DNA of 64,000 bases. It comes from an uncultured Clostridia bacterium. Its GTDB lineage: Bacteria > Bacillota > Clostridia > TANB77 > CAG-508. The stretch is from NCBI GenBank assembly GCA_947629045.1, contig CANRCF010000004.1, positions 1 to 64,000 on the forward strand. The letters are read 5' to 3'. A model generated the notes under the pieces. It saw only the letters and a list, made by a program, of their open reading frames with translations. It had not been told where the DNA came from and made no database searches. Positions 41,216 through 50,419 of the stretch are shown here, piece after piece. Each line of letters starts with the position of its first letter. Within the stretch, counting starts at the first letter, position 1. Made by a program: the position numbers and the translations under genes.

Positions 41216-42103
41216 TTATAAAAATATTTCAAAGATAATAATTCCTAACGACTGTATAACAAACAAATTGAAAATATTTGATGTAAGTAAATTATTTGTT
41301 GCCTCTATTACCCCATCTTCTGCTTGTTTTTCTTTATTATAATGCTTCTGCGCTTCTAAAAATGTAATAAGCTCTGGAACGCTTGTAATAAAGCCTAATA
41401 GTATACCAATTATCCATTGTGGAATCCTAAAATTAATACATAATGCTTCTAATGTGTCACTTAATAAATTTCCAACTGTATAAAGCAAAATTGCTATGAT
41501 AACTAAATATACAGTATATTTTATAATGATTTTAATCTTTCCTCTTACCCATTTTGTTTCTTCCTGTATTTCTTTTTCTTGTATAGTTTGCCTTTTTAAA
41601 TAAACTTTATGTGAGTTATTGTTTATAACATAAAATGCTAAAAATAATAATATGAAAATTGGCAAAATTTCTACTGAATATTCTATATTAAATATAAACA
41701 AAAACGCTGGTATTGCTATTGTAAGTATCACCATTATTAAATCTATTGTAATTGCTCTGTTAGCTAATACTTTTTGATTTTTATTTATATATACTGTAAA
41801 TAAGTACTGTACTAAATTTATTATATTCGAGCTTATTATATTGTATGCACCTGCTGATATAAGACCTGTAAATGATGAAAAGCAAACTGTTAAAAGCTCT
41901 GGTGTAGAGGTTGCAATTCCTGCAACATTTCCTATTGTTTTTGGTTTTAAATTTAAAGCCTCCCCCAGTTTTCTCAAGACAGGTACTAATAAATATTTTG
42001 ATATTACCACAATTATTCCTGTATAAAATATGAACTTTATAAATGTCCAAATTAAGTTCAAGTTTTTACCTCTTATCTTTATATTTTTTCCTATTTTACC
42101 CAT
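41216..42103 (-). CDS. Sodium/calcium exchanger family membrane protein
   Basis: GNVAGIATSTPELLTVCFSS and GFITSVPELITFLEAQ paired alpha-repeats. Confidence 0.8.
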   Translation of the reverse strand: MGKIGKNIKIRGKNLNLIWTFIKFIFYTGIIVVISKYLLVPVLRKLGEALNLKPKTIGNVAGIATSTPELLTVCFSSFTGLISAGAYNIISSNIINLVQYLFTVYINKNQKVLANRAITIDLIMVILTIAIPAFLFIFNIEYSVEILPIFILLFLAFYVINNNSHKVYLKRQTIQEKEIQEETKWVRGKIKIIIKYTVYLVIIAILLYTVGNLLSDTLEALCINFRIPQWIIGILLGFITSVPELITFLEAQKHYNKEKQAEDGVIEATNNLLTSNIFNLFVIQSLGIIIFEIFL

Positions 42104-42139
42104 TTAAATAAATTATATAACAATTTTTATTAAGTTTTA

Positions 42140-42259
42140 ATATAACAGAAAATTATGTGTTTTTTGCACCTTGCTGTCGCACCATAAAGGTGCTCCAAAC
42201 GCGCTTCGCTTGAGAAACGCTTAAGCGGTGCTACAAAACATATAATTTTCTGCTATAAT
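42140..42259. repeat. Long imperfect palindrome upstream of serS
   Basis: ~30-nt arms TATAACAGAAAATTATGTGTTTTTTGCACC / GGTGCTACAAAACATATAATTTTCTGCTATA plus inner GCACC/GGTGC hairpin. Confidence 0.6.
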
Positions 42260-42343
42260 CTTCTATTATAACTAAATAATAATTGCAAAATGGCTTAAAG
42301 AAGTGTATAATACTTACATAATAAATTTATGAGGTGAGCTTTT

Positions 42344-43633
42344 ATGATAGATATTAAATTTTTAAGAGAAAATCCTGATGTGGTTAGAGAAAATATTAAG
42401 AAAAAATTTCAAGACCACAAACTTGTTTTAGTAGATGAAGTATTAGACTTAGATGCTAAAAATCGTGAAGTAAAATTAAAAGGTGATGAATTAAGAAGTA
42501 AAAGAAATTCTTTAAGTAGTGAAATTGGGAACCTAATGAAGCAAGGCAAAAAAGAAGAAGCAGAAAATATTAAAGCCCAAGTTCAAGAAATTAATCAAGA
42601 ATTAGTTGATAACGAAAAATTAGAAGAAGAATATGGTGCGCAAATTTTTGAAAGAATGATGAAAATTCCAAACATTATTCATGAATCTGTTCCTATTGGA
42701 AAAGATGATAGTGAAAATGTTGAAATCGAAAAATTTGGGGAACCTACAATTCCTTCTTATGAAATTCCATATCATACAGATATTATGGAAAAGTTAGAAG
42801 GCATTGATTTAGATAGTGCTCGTAGAGTTGCTGGAAATGGCTTTTATTATTTAATGGGTGATATTGCAAGATTACATTCAGCTGTTATTTCTTATGCAAG
42901 AGATTTTATGATAAATAAAGGCTTTACTTACTGCGTTCCACCTTTCATGATTCGTAGTAATGTAGTAACTGGTGTTATGAGTTTTGAAGAAATGGATGCT
43001 ATGATGTACAAAATTGAAGGCGAAGATTTGTATTTAATTGGTACAAGTGAGCATTCTATGATTGGTAAATTTAAGGAACAGCTTTTACCTAAGGATAAGC
43101 TTCCATATACTATGACTTCATATTCTCCATGTTTTAGAAAAGAAAAAGGTGCACATGGTATTGAAGAACGTGGTGTTTACCGTATTCATCAATTTGAAAA
43201 ACAAGAAATGATAGTTGTTTGCGAGCCTGAAGATAGCTGGAATTGGTATGATAAACTATGGTCATACACAGTAGAATTATTTAGAAGTATGGAAATTCCA
43301 GTTCGTACTTTAGAATGTTGTAGTGGAGACTTAGCAGACTTAAAGGCTAAAAGCTGTGATGTAGAAGCTTGGAGCCCTAGACAACAAAAATATTTTGAAG
43401 TTGGTAGCTGTTCTAACTTAACAGATGCACAAGCAAGACGTCTTGGAATTCGTATTAAAGGCGAAAAAGGAAATTACTATGCACATACTTTAAATAATAC
43501 AGTAGTTGCTCCACCTCGTATGTTAATCGCATTTTTAGAAAATCATTATCAAGAAGATGGAAGCATTACTATTCCAGAAGTTTTATGGTCATATATGGGT
43601 GGTACAAAAATTTTAAAGCCAAAAAATTATTAA
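42344..43633 (+). CDS. serS: Seryl-tRNA synthetase
   Basis: MIDIKFLRENPDVVRENIKKK...class II motifs. Confidence 0.97.
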   Translation: MIDIKFLRENPDVVRENIKKKFQDHKLVLVDEVLDLDAKNREVKLKGDELRSKRNSLSSEIGNLMKQGKKEEAENIKAQVQEINQELVDNEKLEEEYGAQIFERMMKIPNIIHESVPIGKDDSENVEIEKFGEPTIPSYEIPYHTDIMEKLEGIDLDSARRVAGNGFYYLMGDIARLHSAVISYARDFMINKGFTYCVPPFMIRSNVVTGVMSFEEMDAMMYKIEGEDLYLIGTSEHSMIGKFKEQLLPKDKLPYTMTSYSPCFRKEKGAHGIEERGVYRIHQFEKQEMIVVCEPEDSWNWYDKLWSYTVELFRSMEIPVRTLECCSGDLADLKAKSCDVEAWSPRQQKYFEVGSCSNLTDAQARRLGIRIKGEKGNYYAHTLNNTVVAPPRMLIAFLENHYQEDGSITIPEVLWSYMGGTKILKPKNY

Positions 43634-43647
43634 TTTTTAAATTAATT

Positions 43648-43791
43648 ATAAATGAAAATATTATGTTTTTTTCACTCCATCCCTGCTTCGTAACAACTTG
43701 TAAATCAAATTTTACTTTGCAAAATTTGATAACAATTTGTAACTCGTTGGTCCCCACAGCCTCGTTACAAAAACATAATATTTTCATTTAT
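43648..43791. repeat. Long palindrome downstream of serS
   Basis: Perfect 23-bp arms ATAAATGAAAATATTATGTTTTT / AAAAACATAATATTTTCATTTAT plus inner hairpins. Confidence 0.6.
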
Positions 43792-43826
43792 ATAAATTTA
43801 TAATTATTTTAATTGGAGGAATTATA

Positions 43827-44414
43827 ATGATTGTTAAGAATCCACAGTTTAAAATTTCTGCTGTAAGCCCTAAGCAATATCCTAATGATAATCTGCCACA
43901 AATTGTTTTAGTTGGTAAATCTAATGTTGGTAAATCTTCTTTTATAAATACTTTGGTTAATCGTAAAGGTTTAGCTAGAACCAGTAGTGAACCTGGAAAA
44001 ACTAGACAAATTAACTTTTATGATATTGATAACAAATTCTATTTTGTTGATTTACCTGGATATGGATACAGTAAAATGTCTAAGGCTGAGCAAGAAAAAG
44101 TTGGCAGTTTTATTGAAGAATACCTTTCTTCTAGTAAAAATATTGCTCTTATTGTTTTTCTTATTGATATTAGGCATTTACCTACTGAAAATGATAAACT
44201 TATGTATGATTATATTTTTAAGACAAATCTTCCTTGCATAGTAATTGCAAATAAAGCTGATAAAATTGCTGTTACAAAGGTTGATGAAGAGGTAAAAAAT
44301 TTACAAGAAATTTTGAATCCTTTAAAAGACTTAAAATTTTTGCCTTTTTCTTCTGAAAGAAAAGTTTATACTGACGAGGTTTGGAAGGCTTTTGAAGACG
44401 TTATCAATTTATAA
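43827..44414 (+). CDS. engB: Ribosome biogenesis GTPase YsxC/EngB
   Basis: VLVGKSNVGKSSFINTLVNRKGLARTSSEPGKTRQINFY. Confidence 0.95.
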   Translation: MIVKNPQFKISAVSPKQYPNDNLPQIVLVGKSNVGKSSFINTLVNRKGLARTSSEPGKTRQINFYDIDNKFYFVDLPGYGYSKMSKAEQEKVGSFIEEYLSSSKNIALIVFLIDIRHLPTENDKLMYDYIFKTNLPCIVIANKADKIAVTKVDEEVKNLQEILNPLKDLKFLPFSSERKVYTDEVWKAFEDVINL

Positions 44415-44525
44415 TATTTTCTTTCATATTTATAACGTCAAGTGAAAAGTTAAATGCAATTCTGTATAGTAAATGTATTTGGTATAAATTAAGTAAAATT
44501 AAGAAAATTTAAGAAAAATTTTTTG

Positions 44526-44554
44526 TTGACTTTTAAGTCAAAATGAAGTATAAT
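44526..44554 (+). promoter_or_regulatory. Putative strong promoter
   Basis: TTGACT-N17-TATAAT. Confidence 0.6.
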
Positions 44555-44600
44555 AAGGGTATTCCATTTATGGAATAAATATTTAAAAGGGGGCAGTTTT

Positions 44601-44840
44601 ATGCCGAGAAACAACAGTAGCTTTAACAAAAACCTTGTGGTGCGGTTCGTAGATAACGAACATGCAAAAAATGCATTTCGTGAATTTCGAACGAGATTTC
44701 CAAGTTGCCTTCCTAAGTCGAATGACTTAAGTAAGGTTTCTGAGGATAAAGTAATTATTCAGGAAAATTCCATTCGTGGAATATCCCGTAGCAACGCAAG
44801 GCAGTTTCTGCTCAGTTGCGTTGGTGCAATTCCCGGTTAA
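44601..44840 (+). CDS. Hypothetical protein, atypical codon usage, in-frame CGG
   Basis: 79-aa ORF with GGGGG-type RBS; CGG TTC at codon 15. Confidence 0.55.
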   Translation: MPRNNSSFNKNLVVRFVDNEHAKNAFREFRTRFPSCLPKSNDLSKVSEDKVIIQENSIRGISRSNARQFLLSCVGAIPG

Positions 44841-44853
44841 AAATAATCTCTTT

Positions 44854-44889
44854 AAAAAGGTGATAGCTTAATTGCTATCACCTTTTTTT
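44854..44889. terminator. Bidirectional intrinsic terminator
   Basis: AAAAAGGTGATAGC-TTAATT-GCTATCACCTTTTTTT. Confidence 0.75.
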
Positions 44890-45659
44890 GCAACTACAAC
44901 AAATCTTCCATCTTCTTGAGAATATTCACAAGTAGATAGTGTTAATAACTGATCTCCGTAATTTGCTTCTATTCCAGTATCATAGATACTTGCCTCTTTT
45001 GCACTATCTACAAATTCATTATATTCTTCTTCTGTTTTTGCATTTATGAAATAATAATATCTAAATACATCTCTTTCTTTTTTATAATATATTTTTGAAT
45101 AGAATACTGCTAATATTTCATATTCACTATCATCTTTATTAGTAGTAAATCTTATTTTTTTATGTTGCTTGTAGAAGTCTTCACTTTTATATTTTAATAA
45201 ATCTTCAAACATAATTCCACTTCTAGTTCTATGTCCATATATTAAGTAATTTGAGCTACCCTGAACTAAATCAAAATCTTTATCTAAAAATAAACATCCA
45301 ACAACTGATTTTTCTTTTTTATAATTATGATTTAGGTAAAAATCATTGTCTTTTGTTTGTGTAACTGGATAATTAATATTTGTGCCCTCTATTTCTAGCC
45401 AACCTATTATTTCATTATTGACTTTTTGCATTTCTTCTAGTTCAAGCATTCTTTCTGTTTTATCTTCAGTAATCTCTTTTTTATCTATTTCAATATTACT
45501 TAATATATCTGTATAATCTTTTTTAGCTTTATAGTTGCAATATGTGTCATAAACTATATAGCAAATTCCACAAATAAAAATTATAATTAATATTATTAAT
45601 AATATTTTTAGTATTTTTTTACTTGTTTTATTATTTTCATTATTATTTTCTTGTTTCAT
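44868..45659 (-). CDS. Class B-type sortase
   Basis: NNEIIGWLEIEGTNINYPVTQ..., YLIYGHRTRSG, LLTLSTCEYSQEDGRFVVVAKK. Confidence 0.9.
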   Translation of the reverse strand: MKQENNNENNKTSKKILKILLIILIIIFICGICYIVYDTYCNYKAKKDYTDILSNIEIDKKEITEDKTERMLELEEMQKVNNEIIGWLEIEGTNINYPVTQTKDNDFYLNHNYKKEKSVVGCLFLDKDFDLVQGSSNYLIYGHRTRSGIMFEDLLKYKSEDFYKQHKKIRFTTNKDDSEYEILAVFYSKIYYKKERDVFRYYYFINAKTEEEYNEFVDSAKEASIYDTGIEANYGDQLLTLSTCEYSQEDGRFVVVAKKGDSN

Positions 45660-45845
45660 AGTTGCTCTCCTTATTTCAAAGTACTTTAATATAATTTTAA
45701 ATTAATTATACTTCTTCCAAATTTTTTCTTCGGCTTCAAAGTACTTTAATATAATTTTCTTTAAAATTCAAGTTACTATTTAAGAATGTGCGACTAATGA
45801 TTAATTAGCCGCACACATAGTTTTATTCTAATTCTCTGCTAAGAA

Positions 45846-48800
45846 CTATAATTCATATTTATTTAATTTTTTAGTTAGAACTACAATTCCTATCATAGCT
45901 ATTAGAGTTATCATTACTACATAATTTGTTATGTCTAATACTCCAGTTTTTGGTGATTCGTCTTTTTCAACTGTTGCTTTATAGAAGTATGTTATTGTCT
46001 TTGTTTCTTCCTCAATTAGTCCTGTTTCTTCTCCGTCTATTCCATTTGCTACATATCCTTCAATTACTGGTGCAGTTAAAGTGTATATATCTCCAACTTC
46101 TCCTTCTATTATTGTAGAATCACTAATTTGGTTTCCATCTTTATCTCTATATTCTACTACTATTTTTCCAGACTTCTTTTCGCAACTTATTTCTATCTTA
46201 TAATTTTCAGTAATGTTTTCAATAGTAATTTCTCCACCTTTATAGTATTTTCTTAATTGTTCTTTACTATATCTTTGTCCATTTATTGTAATTGAAATTA
46301 CAGAATAGCCTTCATCTGGTTTAAATGTTACTGTTACATTATCATGAATATATACTGATGTTTTTGTATCTGCTTTTGTTGATTCTTCATTTGTTTTTCC
46401 AATTTCTATTGTTCCATTAGTTATTTTAGCTTCTACATCATATTGTTTTTTATGATATTTATATGTTACTTCTAAATTGCCTTCTAGTGTTACTGTTTCT
46501 CCTACTGTTGCTTTTATTTTTGGATTTGTTATTACTTCATCAAAATCATAATCTTCAAATTTTTGTGCTTCAATTTTATATGTATCATATAAGTATTTAT
46601 CTCCTACTTCAGGTACACTTACGTTTGGAATATCATTTCCATTTTCATCTACATATTTAACTGTTAGTTTTACTGGTATTCTTTCACATACTACTGATAT
46701 ATTGTGTGGTTTCATTATTCCACCTTTATTCTCCTCATGTGTATGTTCTTTTCCCGTTTCGTCTTTTTCGTCGTTAATTGTTATTTCATATTTATTTCCT
46801 TTTAGATATTTACTTATTTCATCTAAGCTTGTTATTGTTTTATCATCTATTTGAATTGATTTTACGTAATATCCATTTTTTGGCTCAAATTTAACTGTTA
46901 TTTGGTTATGAATAGCTACATCCATTGTTAATTTTGAGTTTACTGTTGTGTCAGTATTTTTTAATGTTTTTCTTGTTGTGCCATTTTCTATTATTATTTC
47001 TCCATCTTTTATTGATGCTTCTACATTATAGTGCTTTTGGTTGTAATAGTATATTACTTCTGTGTTTCCTGTTCCTGATACTTTTCCTATTTTGTTTCCT
47101 GCTTCTTGTTTTAGCACATAATCTTCAAATTCTTTAGCACTTGTAGTATATTCATTTCCTACTAACATTTCAGTTTCAGTTTTAGTTGTTTCTCCATCAA
47201 CCACTATATCTGAATTGTTATTATCTACATCTAAATATCTTACTACAAGTTTTCCTTTATTTAATGCTGTTTCTGTCTTACAATTAAATTGGTATGTTTT
47301 ATTTACTTTTTCTGAATCTTCATAATCAAGCTCTATACTTCCTGTTATACTATTTTTTATTGTTGAGTCTTCTAGTGTCATTCCTGTATAGCTTAATTTT
47401 ATTGTTTTTGTTATTGTTATTTCTGCTTTTCCATTTTTATATGTGTTTATTATTTCATCTTCTTGCAAGCTTAATAATTCAGCTACTTTTTCGTGAGTTA
47501 TTATCCATACTATAGCATTTTCGCTTTCGTTGTAATATCCATCTCCTACATTAAGAACCTTATTTATTCTATTATCTGCTGAAAGTTCATATATTAATGC
47601 TAAATTTAGGTCTTTTCCAATTACACCTGCAAATTGATCTATTGATATTTTAAATGTTATTTCATATTCTACTTCTGGATTTGTTCCACTTACATTTTCT
47701 CCAATTTGTGTTGGTGTTCCTACCTGAGTTATTTCACCTTCTACTATTGTATTTTTTTCTACATAACTGTCTGATACTGTTACTGTAATTTTGTTTCCTT
47801 CTCTAGTTGGATTTCCATATGTTGTCTTATCAGCATCATATTCTGATAAATCCCCTCTTTTTACTTCTACTTCTTTTACTGTATAAGTAATTAGTTTTCC
47901 GTTTTCATCATATTTTTCAAGATTTGTAAATAATTCTTTCTTCCAACTATCAGCTTTGCTTATGTTAGCTTTTTGTATTGGTGTATTTTGGTTATTTTTA
48001 TATAACTCTATTTCTAATTCTTCAGGTCTTTTTCCTCTTATATCGTTATAGTCATTCCATAATTTTTCTACTTCTAGTAATGTTTCTCCTGTTAATAAAT
48101 TTGTTACATTTATTGTTGTTTTTCCTGTTGCTGTTCCTGTAATTTCAGTTGCTACTTTTCCATTGATATCAACTGTTGTTACATATCTATCTCCTTCATC
48201 ATTTACTTGATTTAAAGCTTCTACTTCTACTCTATAAGTATGTTCTCCCTTAGAATCTAGTAAATCTAATTTTACTGTTGATGTTAAATTTGTATTTGAT
48301 AATGTAATTGTTTTATTTGCTACTGTCTCTTCATCCTTATATATTGTTACAGTTAGGTTTTTTGGTCTTAATGTTAAACTATCATTGTCATCTTTCCATA
48401 TTCCATTAATTTTTACCTCTTCTTTTTGTGCTACTAATATATCTGCTTGTTTTCCTATGTTTCCGTTTTCATCGATTGCTCTTATATGTAAATATGTTGG
48501 GCCAAGATTATTAATATTACATACTATCTCTGTTTCTTCGGTTGTTTTTTTAGTTGAAATTTCACTTGATGAAAGTTTTGTACTAGCACTTCCATCTACA
48601 ACATACTCGTATTCTTTTACTCCTGAAGCCTTTGTTGTTTGTGTAATAGTATTAGAAATTGAATTTGCGGGTTCTTGGCTAGTAGTACCATCTTTTCTTG
48701 CTTCTACTTCATAGGTATATGTAGTTCCTACATCATTTGCTGAATATGATATAGTAGCTGTATTTCCATCAGTTGAATATTCTCTATTAGCTTCTATCTC

Positions 48801-49934
48801 TGTTGGTGCATCTGGTCCTGTTATATCAGTAAATGATATATCAGTTAATTTTGTAGATGTATCGTTATCAGTATTGCATAAAAAGAAAATTAAGTTAGCA
48901 ATGATTTTTTGCTCATCATCAGTAGCTTTACCACTTGAATGTCCCGTTTGTATCATAGCACAAGTACCATAACTCTGTTTTGATTGGTAAGTAGTAAGAT
49001 AGAAATTTTCATCACTTGGAAGATTTTCATAAAAATTACCATTATCAGTGAATTTTAACCAAATATCTCCTATAGCGTGTTGTCCTAATACATGGCTAGC
49101 AGGTATTGTAAGTACAGTATCTTCTCCTCCTATATTATGTGGGTAACTTGTGAAAACCCCCTCTTTATTTATATAAACTTTTTCAGATGCTTGAAAACTA
49201 TAGGTTGTATCACACTTAACAATTCCTACATATTTTTCTCCCAATTCTGCAAAATATGGATGGTGCTGACCACTTCTCAAACAAATTGTATCATGACCAA
49301 ATATAGCACTATGACCTGCTTCAATAAATTCTCCAACCGCTTTAGCTGAATCTTCATTTAAGTCACAACCATTTCCACCATTTGAATCTGCTGATCCAAA
49401 GAAAATTACATCATACTTGTAATCTCCCGTAGTTCCATTTTGCTTTAAGCATGCATCATTATCTTGAGTTTCATAGTTTGTATTAAAATCACTTAATGAT
49501 ACTGGAGTAACTTTAATTAATGGTAATCCTTGAACATCTCCATAATGATTTGTTTCCATCCATGTATGTAAGTTTTCCTTAACACCATCAATAGGATATA
49601 CATTAAGAACTTTAATTTCTTTAGTTGTATCTATGTTTGGTATATCTATGAATGTTGTTCTAGTGTCATCTGTTCTTTTCATAGTATACCTATAAGTTCC
49701 TTCTTCTTTTGAAGTCCACTCCCATTCTAAATTTAAAGTATTCTTTTCATCATTTGGATTTGGATTCTCTTTAGTACTTTCACTAATACTTAATTTGATA
49801 TCATAGTCTTCATTTGTTGCCTTAGCATTATTATTTGCAAAAACCACATTAAATGGTGCAAAGTATGTTAAAATTTGAATAATTACAATTATCAAAAATA
49901 ATGCTTTGTTTCTTTTAACCATTATAAAATGCAT
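45846..49934 (-). CDS. Cell-wall-anchored surface protein with CnaB-like and MucBP-like repeats, SPKTG sorting motif
   Basis: Signal peptide; LLEVEKLWNDYNDIRGKRPEELEIELYKN CnaB-like; repeated VKYVDENG/VRYLDVDN/VEYRDKDG units; ESPKTG-TM-KKLNKYEL. Confidence 0.85.
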   Translation of the reverse strand: MHFIMVKRNKALFLIIVIIQILTYFAPFNVVFANNNAKATNEDYDIKLSISESTKENPNPNDEKNTLNLEWEWTSKEEGTYRYTMKRTDDTRTTFIDIPNIDTTKEIKVLNVYPIDGVKENLHTWMETNHYGDVQGLPLIKVTPVSLSDFNTNYETQDNDACLKQNGTTGDYKYDVIFFGSADSNGGNGCDLNEDSAKAVGEFIEAGHSAIFGHDTICLRSGQHHPYFAELGEKYVGIVKCDTTYSFQASEKVYINKEGVFTSYPHNIGGEDTVLTIPASHVLGQHAIGDIWLKFTDNGNFYENLPSDENFYLTTYQSKQSYGTCAMIQTGHSSGKATDDEQKIIANLIFFLCNTDNDTSTKLTDISFTDITGPDAPTEIEANREYSTDGNTATISYSANDVGTTYTYEVEARKDGTTSQEPANSISNTITQTTKASGVKEYEYVVDGSASTKLSSSEISTKKTTEETEIVCNINNLGPTYLHIRAIDENGNIGKQADILVAQKEEVKINGIWKDDNDSLTLRPKNLTVTIYKDEETVANKTITLSNTNLTSTVKLDLLDSKGEHTYRVEVEALNQVNDEGDRYVTTVDINGKVATEITGTATGKTTINVTNLLTGETLLEVEKLWNDYNDIRGKRPEELEIELYKNNQNTPIQKANISKADSWKKELFTNLEKYDENGKLITYTVKEVEVKRGDLSEYDADKTTYGNPTREGNKITVTVSDSYVEKNTIVEGEITQVGTPTQIGENVSGTNPEVEYEITFKISIDQFAGVIGKDLNLALIYELSADNRINKVLNVGDGYYNESENAIVWIITHEKVAELLSLQEDEIINTYKNGKAEITITKTIKLSYTGMTLEDSTIKNSITGSIELDYEDSEKVNKTYQFNCKTETALNKGKLVVRYLDVDNNNSDIVVDGETTKTETEMLVGNEYTTSAKEFEDYVLKQEAGNKIGKVSGTGNTEVIYYYNQKHYNVEASIKDGEIIIENGTTRKTLKNTDTTVNSKLTMDVAIHNQITVKFEPKNGYYVKSIQIDDKTITSLDEISKYLKGNKYEITINDEKDETGKEHTHEENKGGIMKPHNISVVCERIPVKLTVKYVDENGNDIPNVSVPEVGDKYLYDTYKIEAQKFEDYDFDEVITNPKIKATVGETVTLEGNLEVTYKYHKKQYDVEAKITNGTIEIGKTNEESTKADTKTSVYIHDNVTVTFKPDEGYSVISITINGQRYSKEQLRKYYKGGEITIENITENYKIEISCEKKSGKIVVEYRDKDGNQISDSTIIEGEVGDIYTLTAPVIEGYVANGIDGEETGLIEEETKTITYFYKATVEKDESPKTGVLDITNYVVMITLIAMIGIVVLTKKLNKYEL

Positions 49935-50151
49935 CTCCTTTACATAAAATTTTAGTTGTATTTACAAATTAAGCCTAATATCAATAATCGTGTGTAATTA
50001 TATCATAATTATGTAAAATATTCAATGGTTTTTTATTATTTTTCTATATTGTAATATTCATACAAGAATTTTATAATTGATAAATAATTTTTACTTTTTA
50101 AATAACCTTTTTATAATACTTCTACAATATTATAAAAAGGTTATTATTTTC

Positions 50152-50352
50152 TTATTTATTTTCAATTTCTTTTTCTATTTTAGTAATTGCCTTCAAGGCT
50201 TTTGGTCTTTCTAATGTTACTATGTGCCCACAACCTAAGCATTTTAATTTAAAATCAACGCCAACTCTGGTTAGTTCCCATAGTTTGCTACCACAAGGAT
50301 GTTGTTTTTTAGTTCTTACTATATCTCCTACTTGGTATTCCATTAGAAACAC
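50152..50352 (-). CDS. DUF951 family protein
   Basis: YQVGDIVRTKKQHPCGSKLWELTRVGVDFKLKCLGCGHIV. Confidence 0.85.
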   Translation of the reverse strand: MFLMEYQVGDIVRTKKQHPCGSKLWELTRVGVDFKLKCLGCGHIVTLERPKALKAITKIEKEIENK

Positions 50353-50419
50353 CTCCTCATTTTATAATCTTTTATTTTCTATTTACAGTTTTTAATTTAA
50401 ATTTCTTTGTTTATATTTG

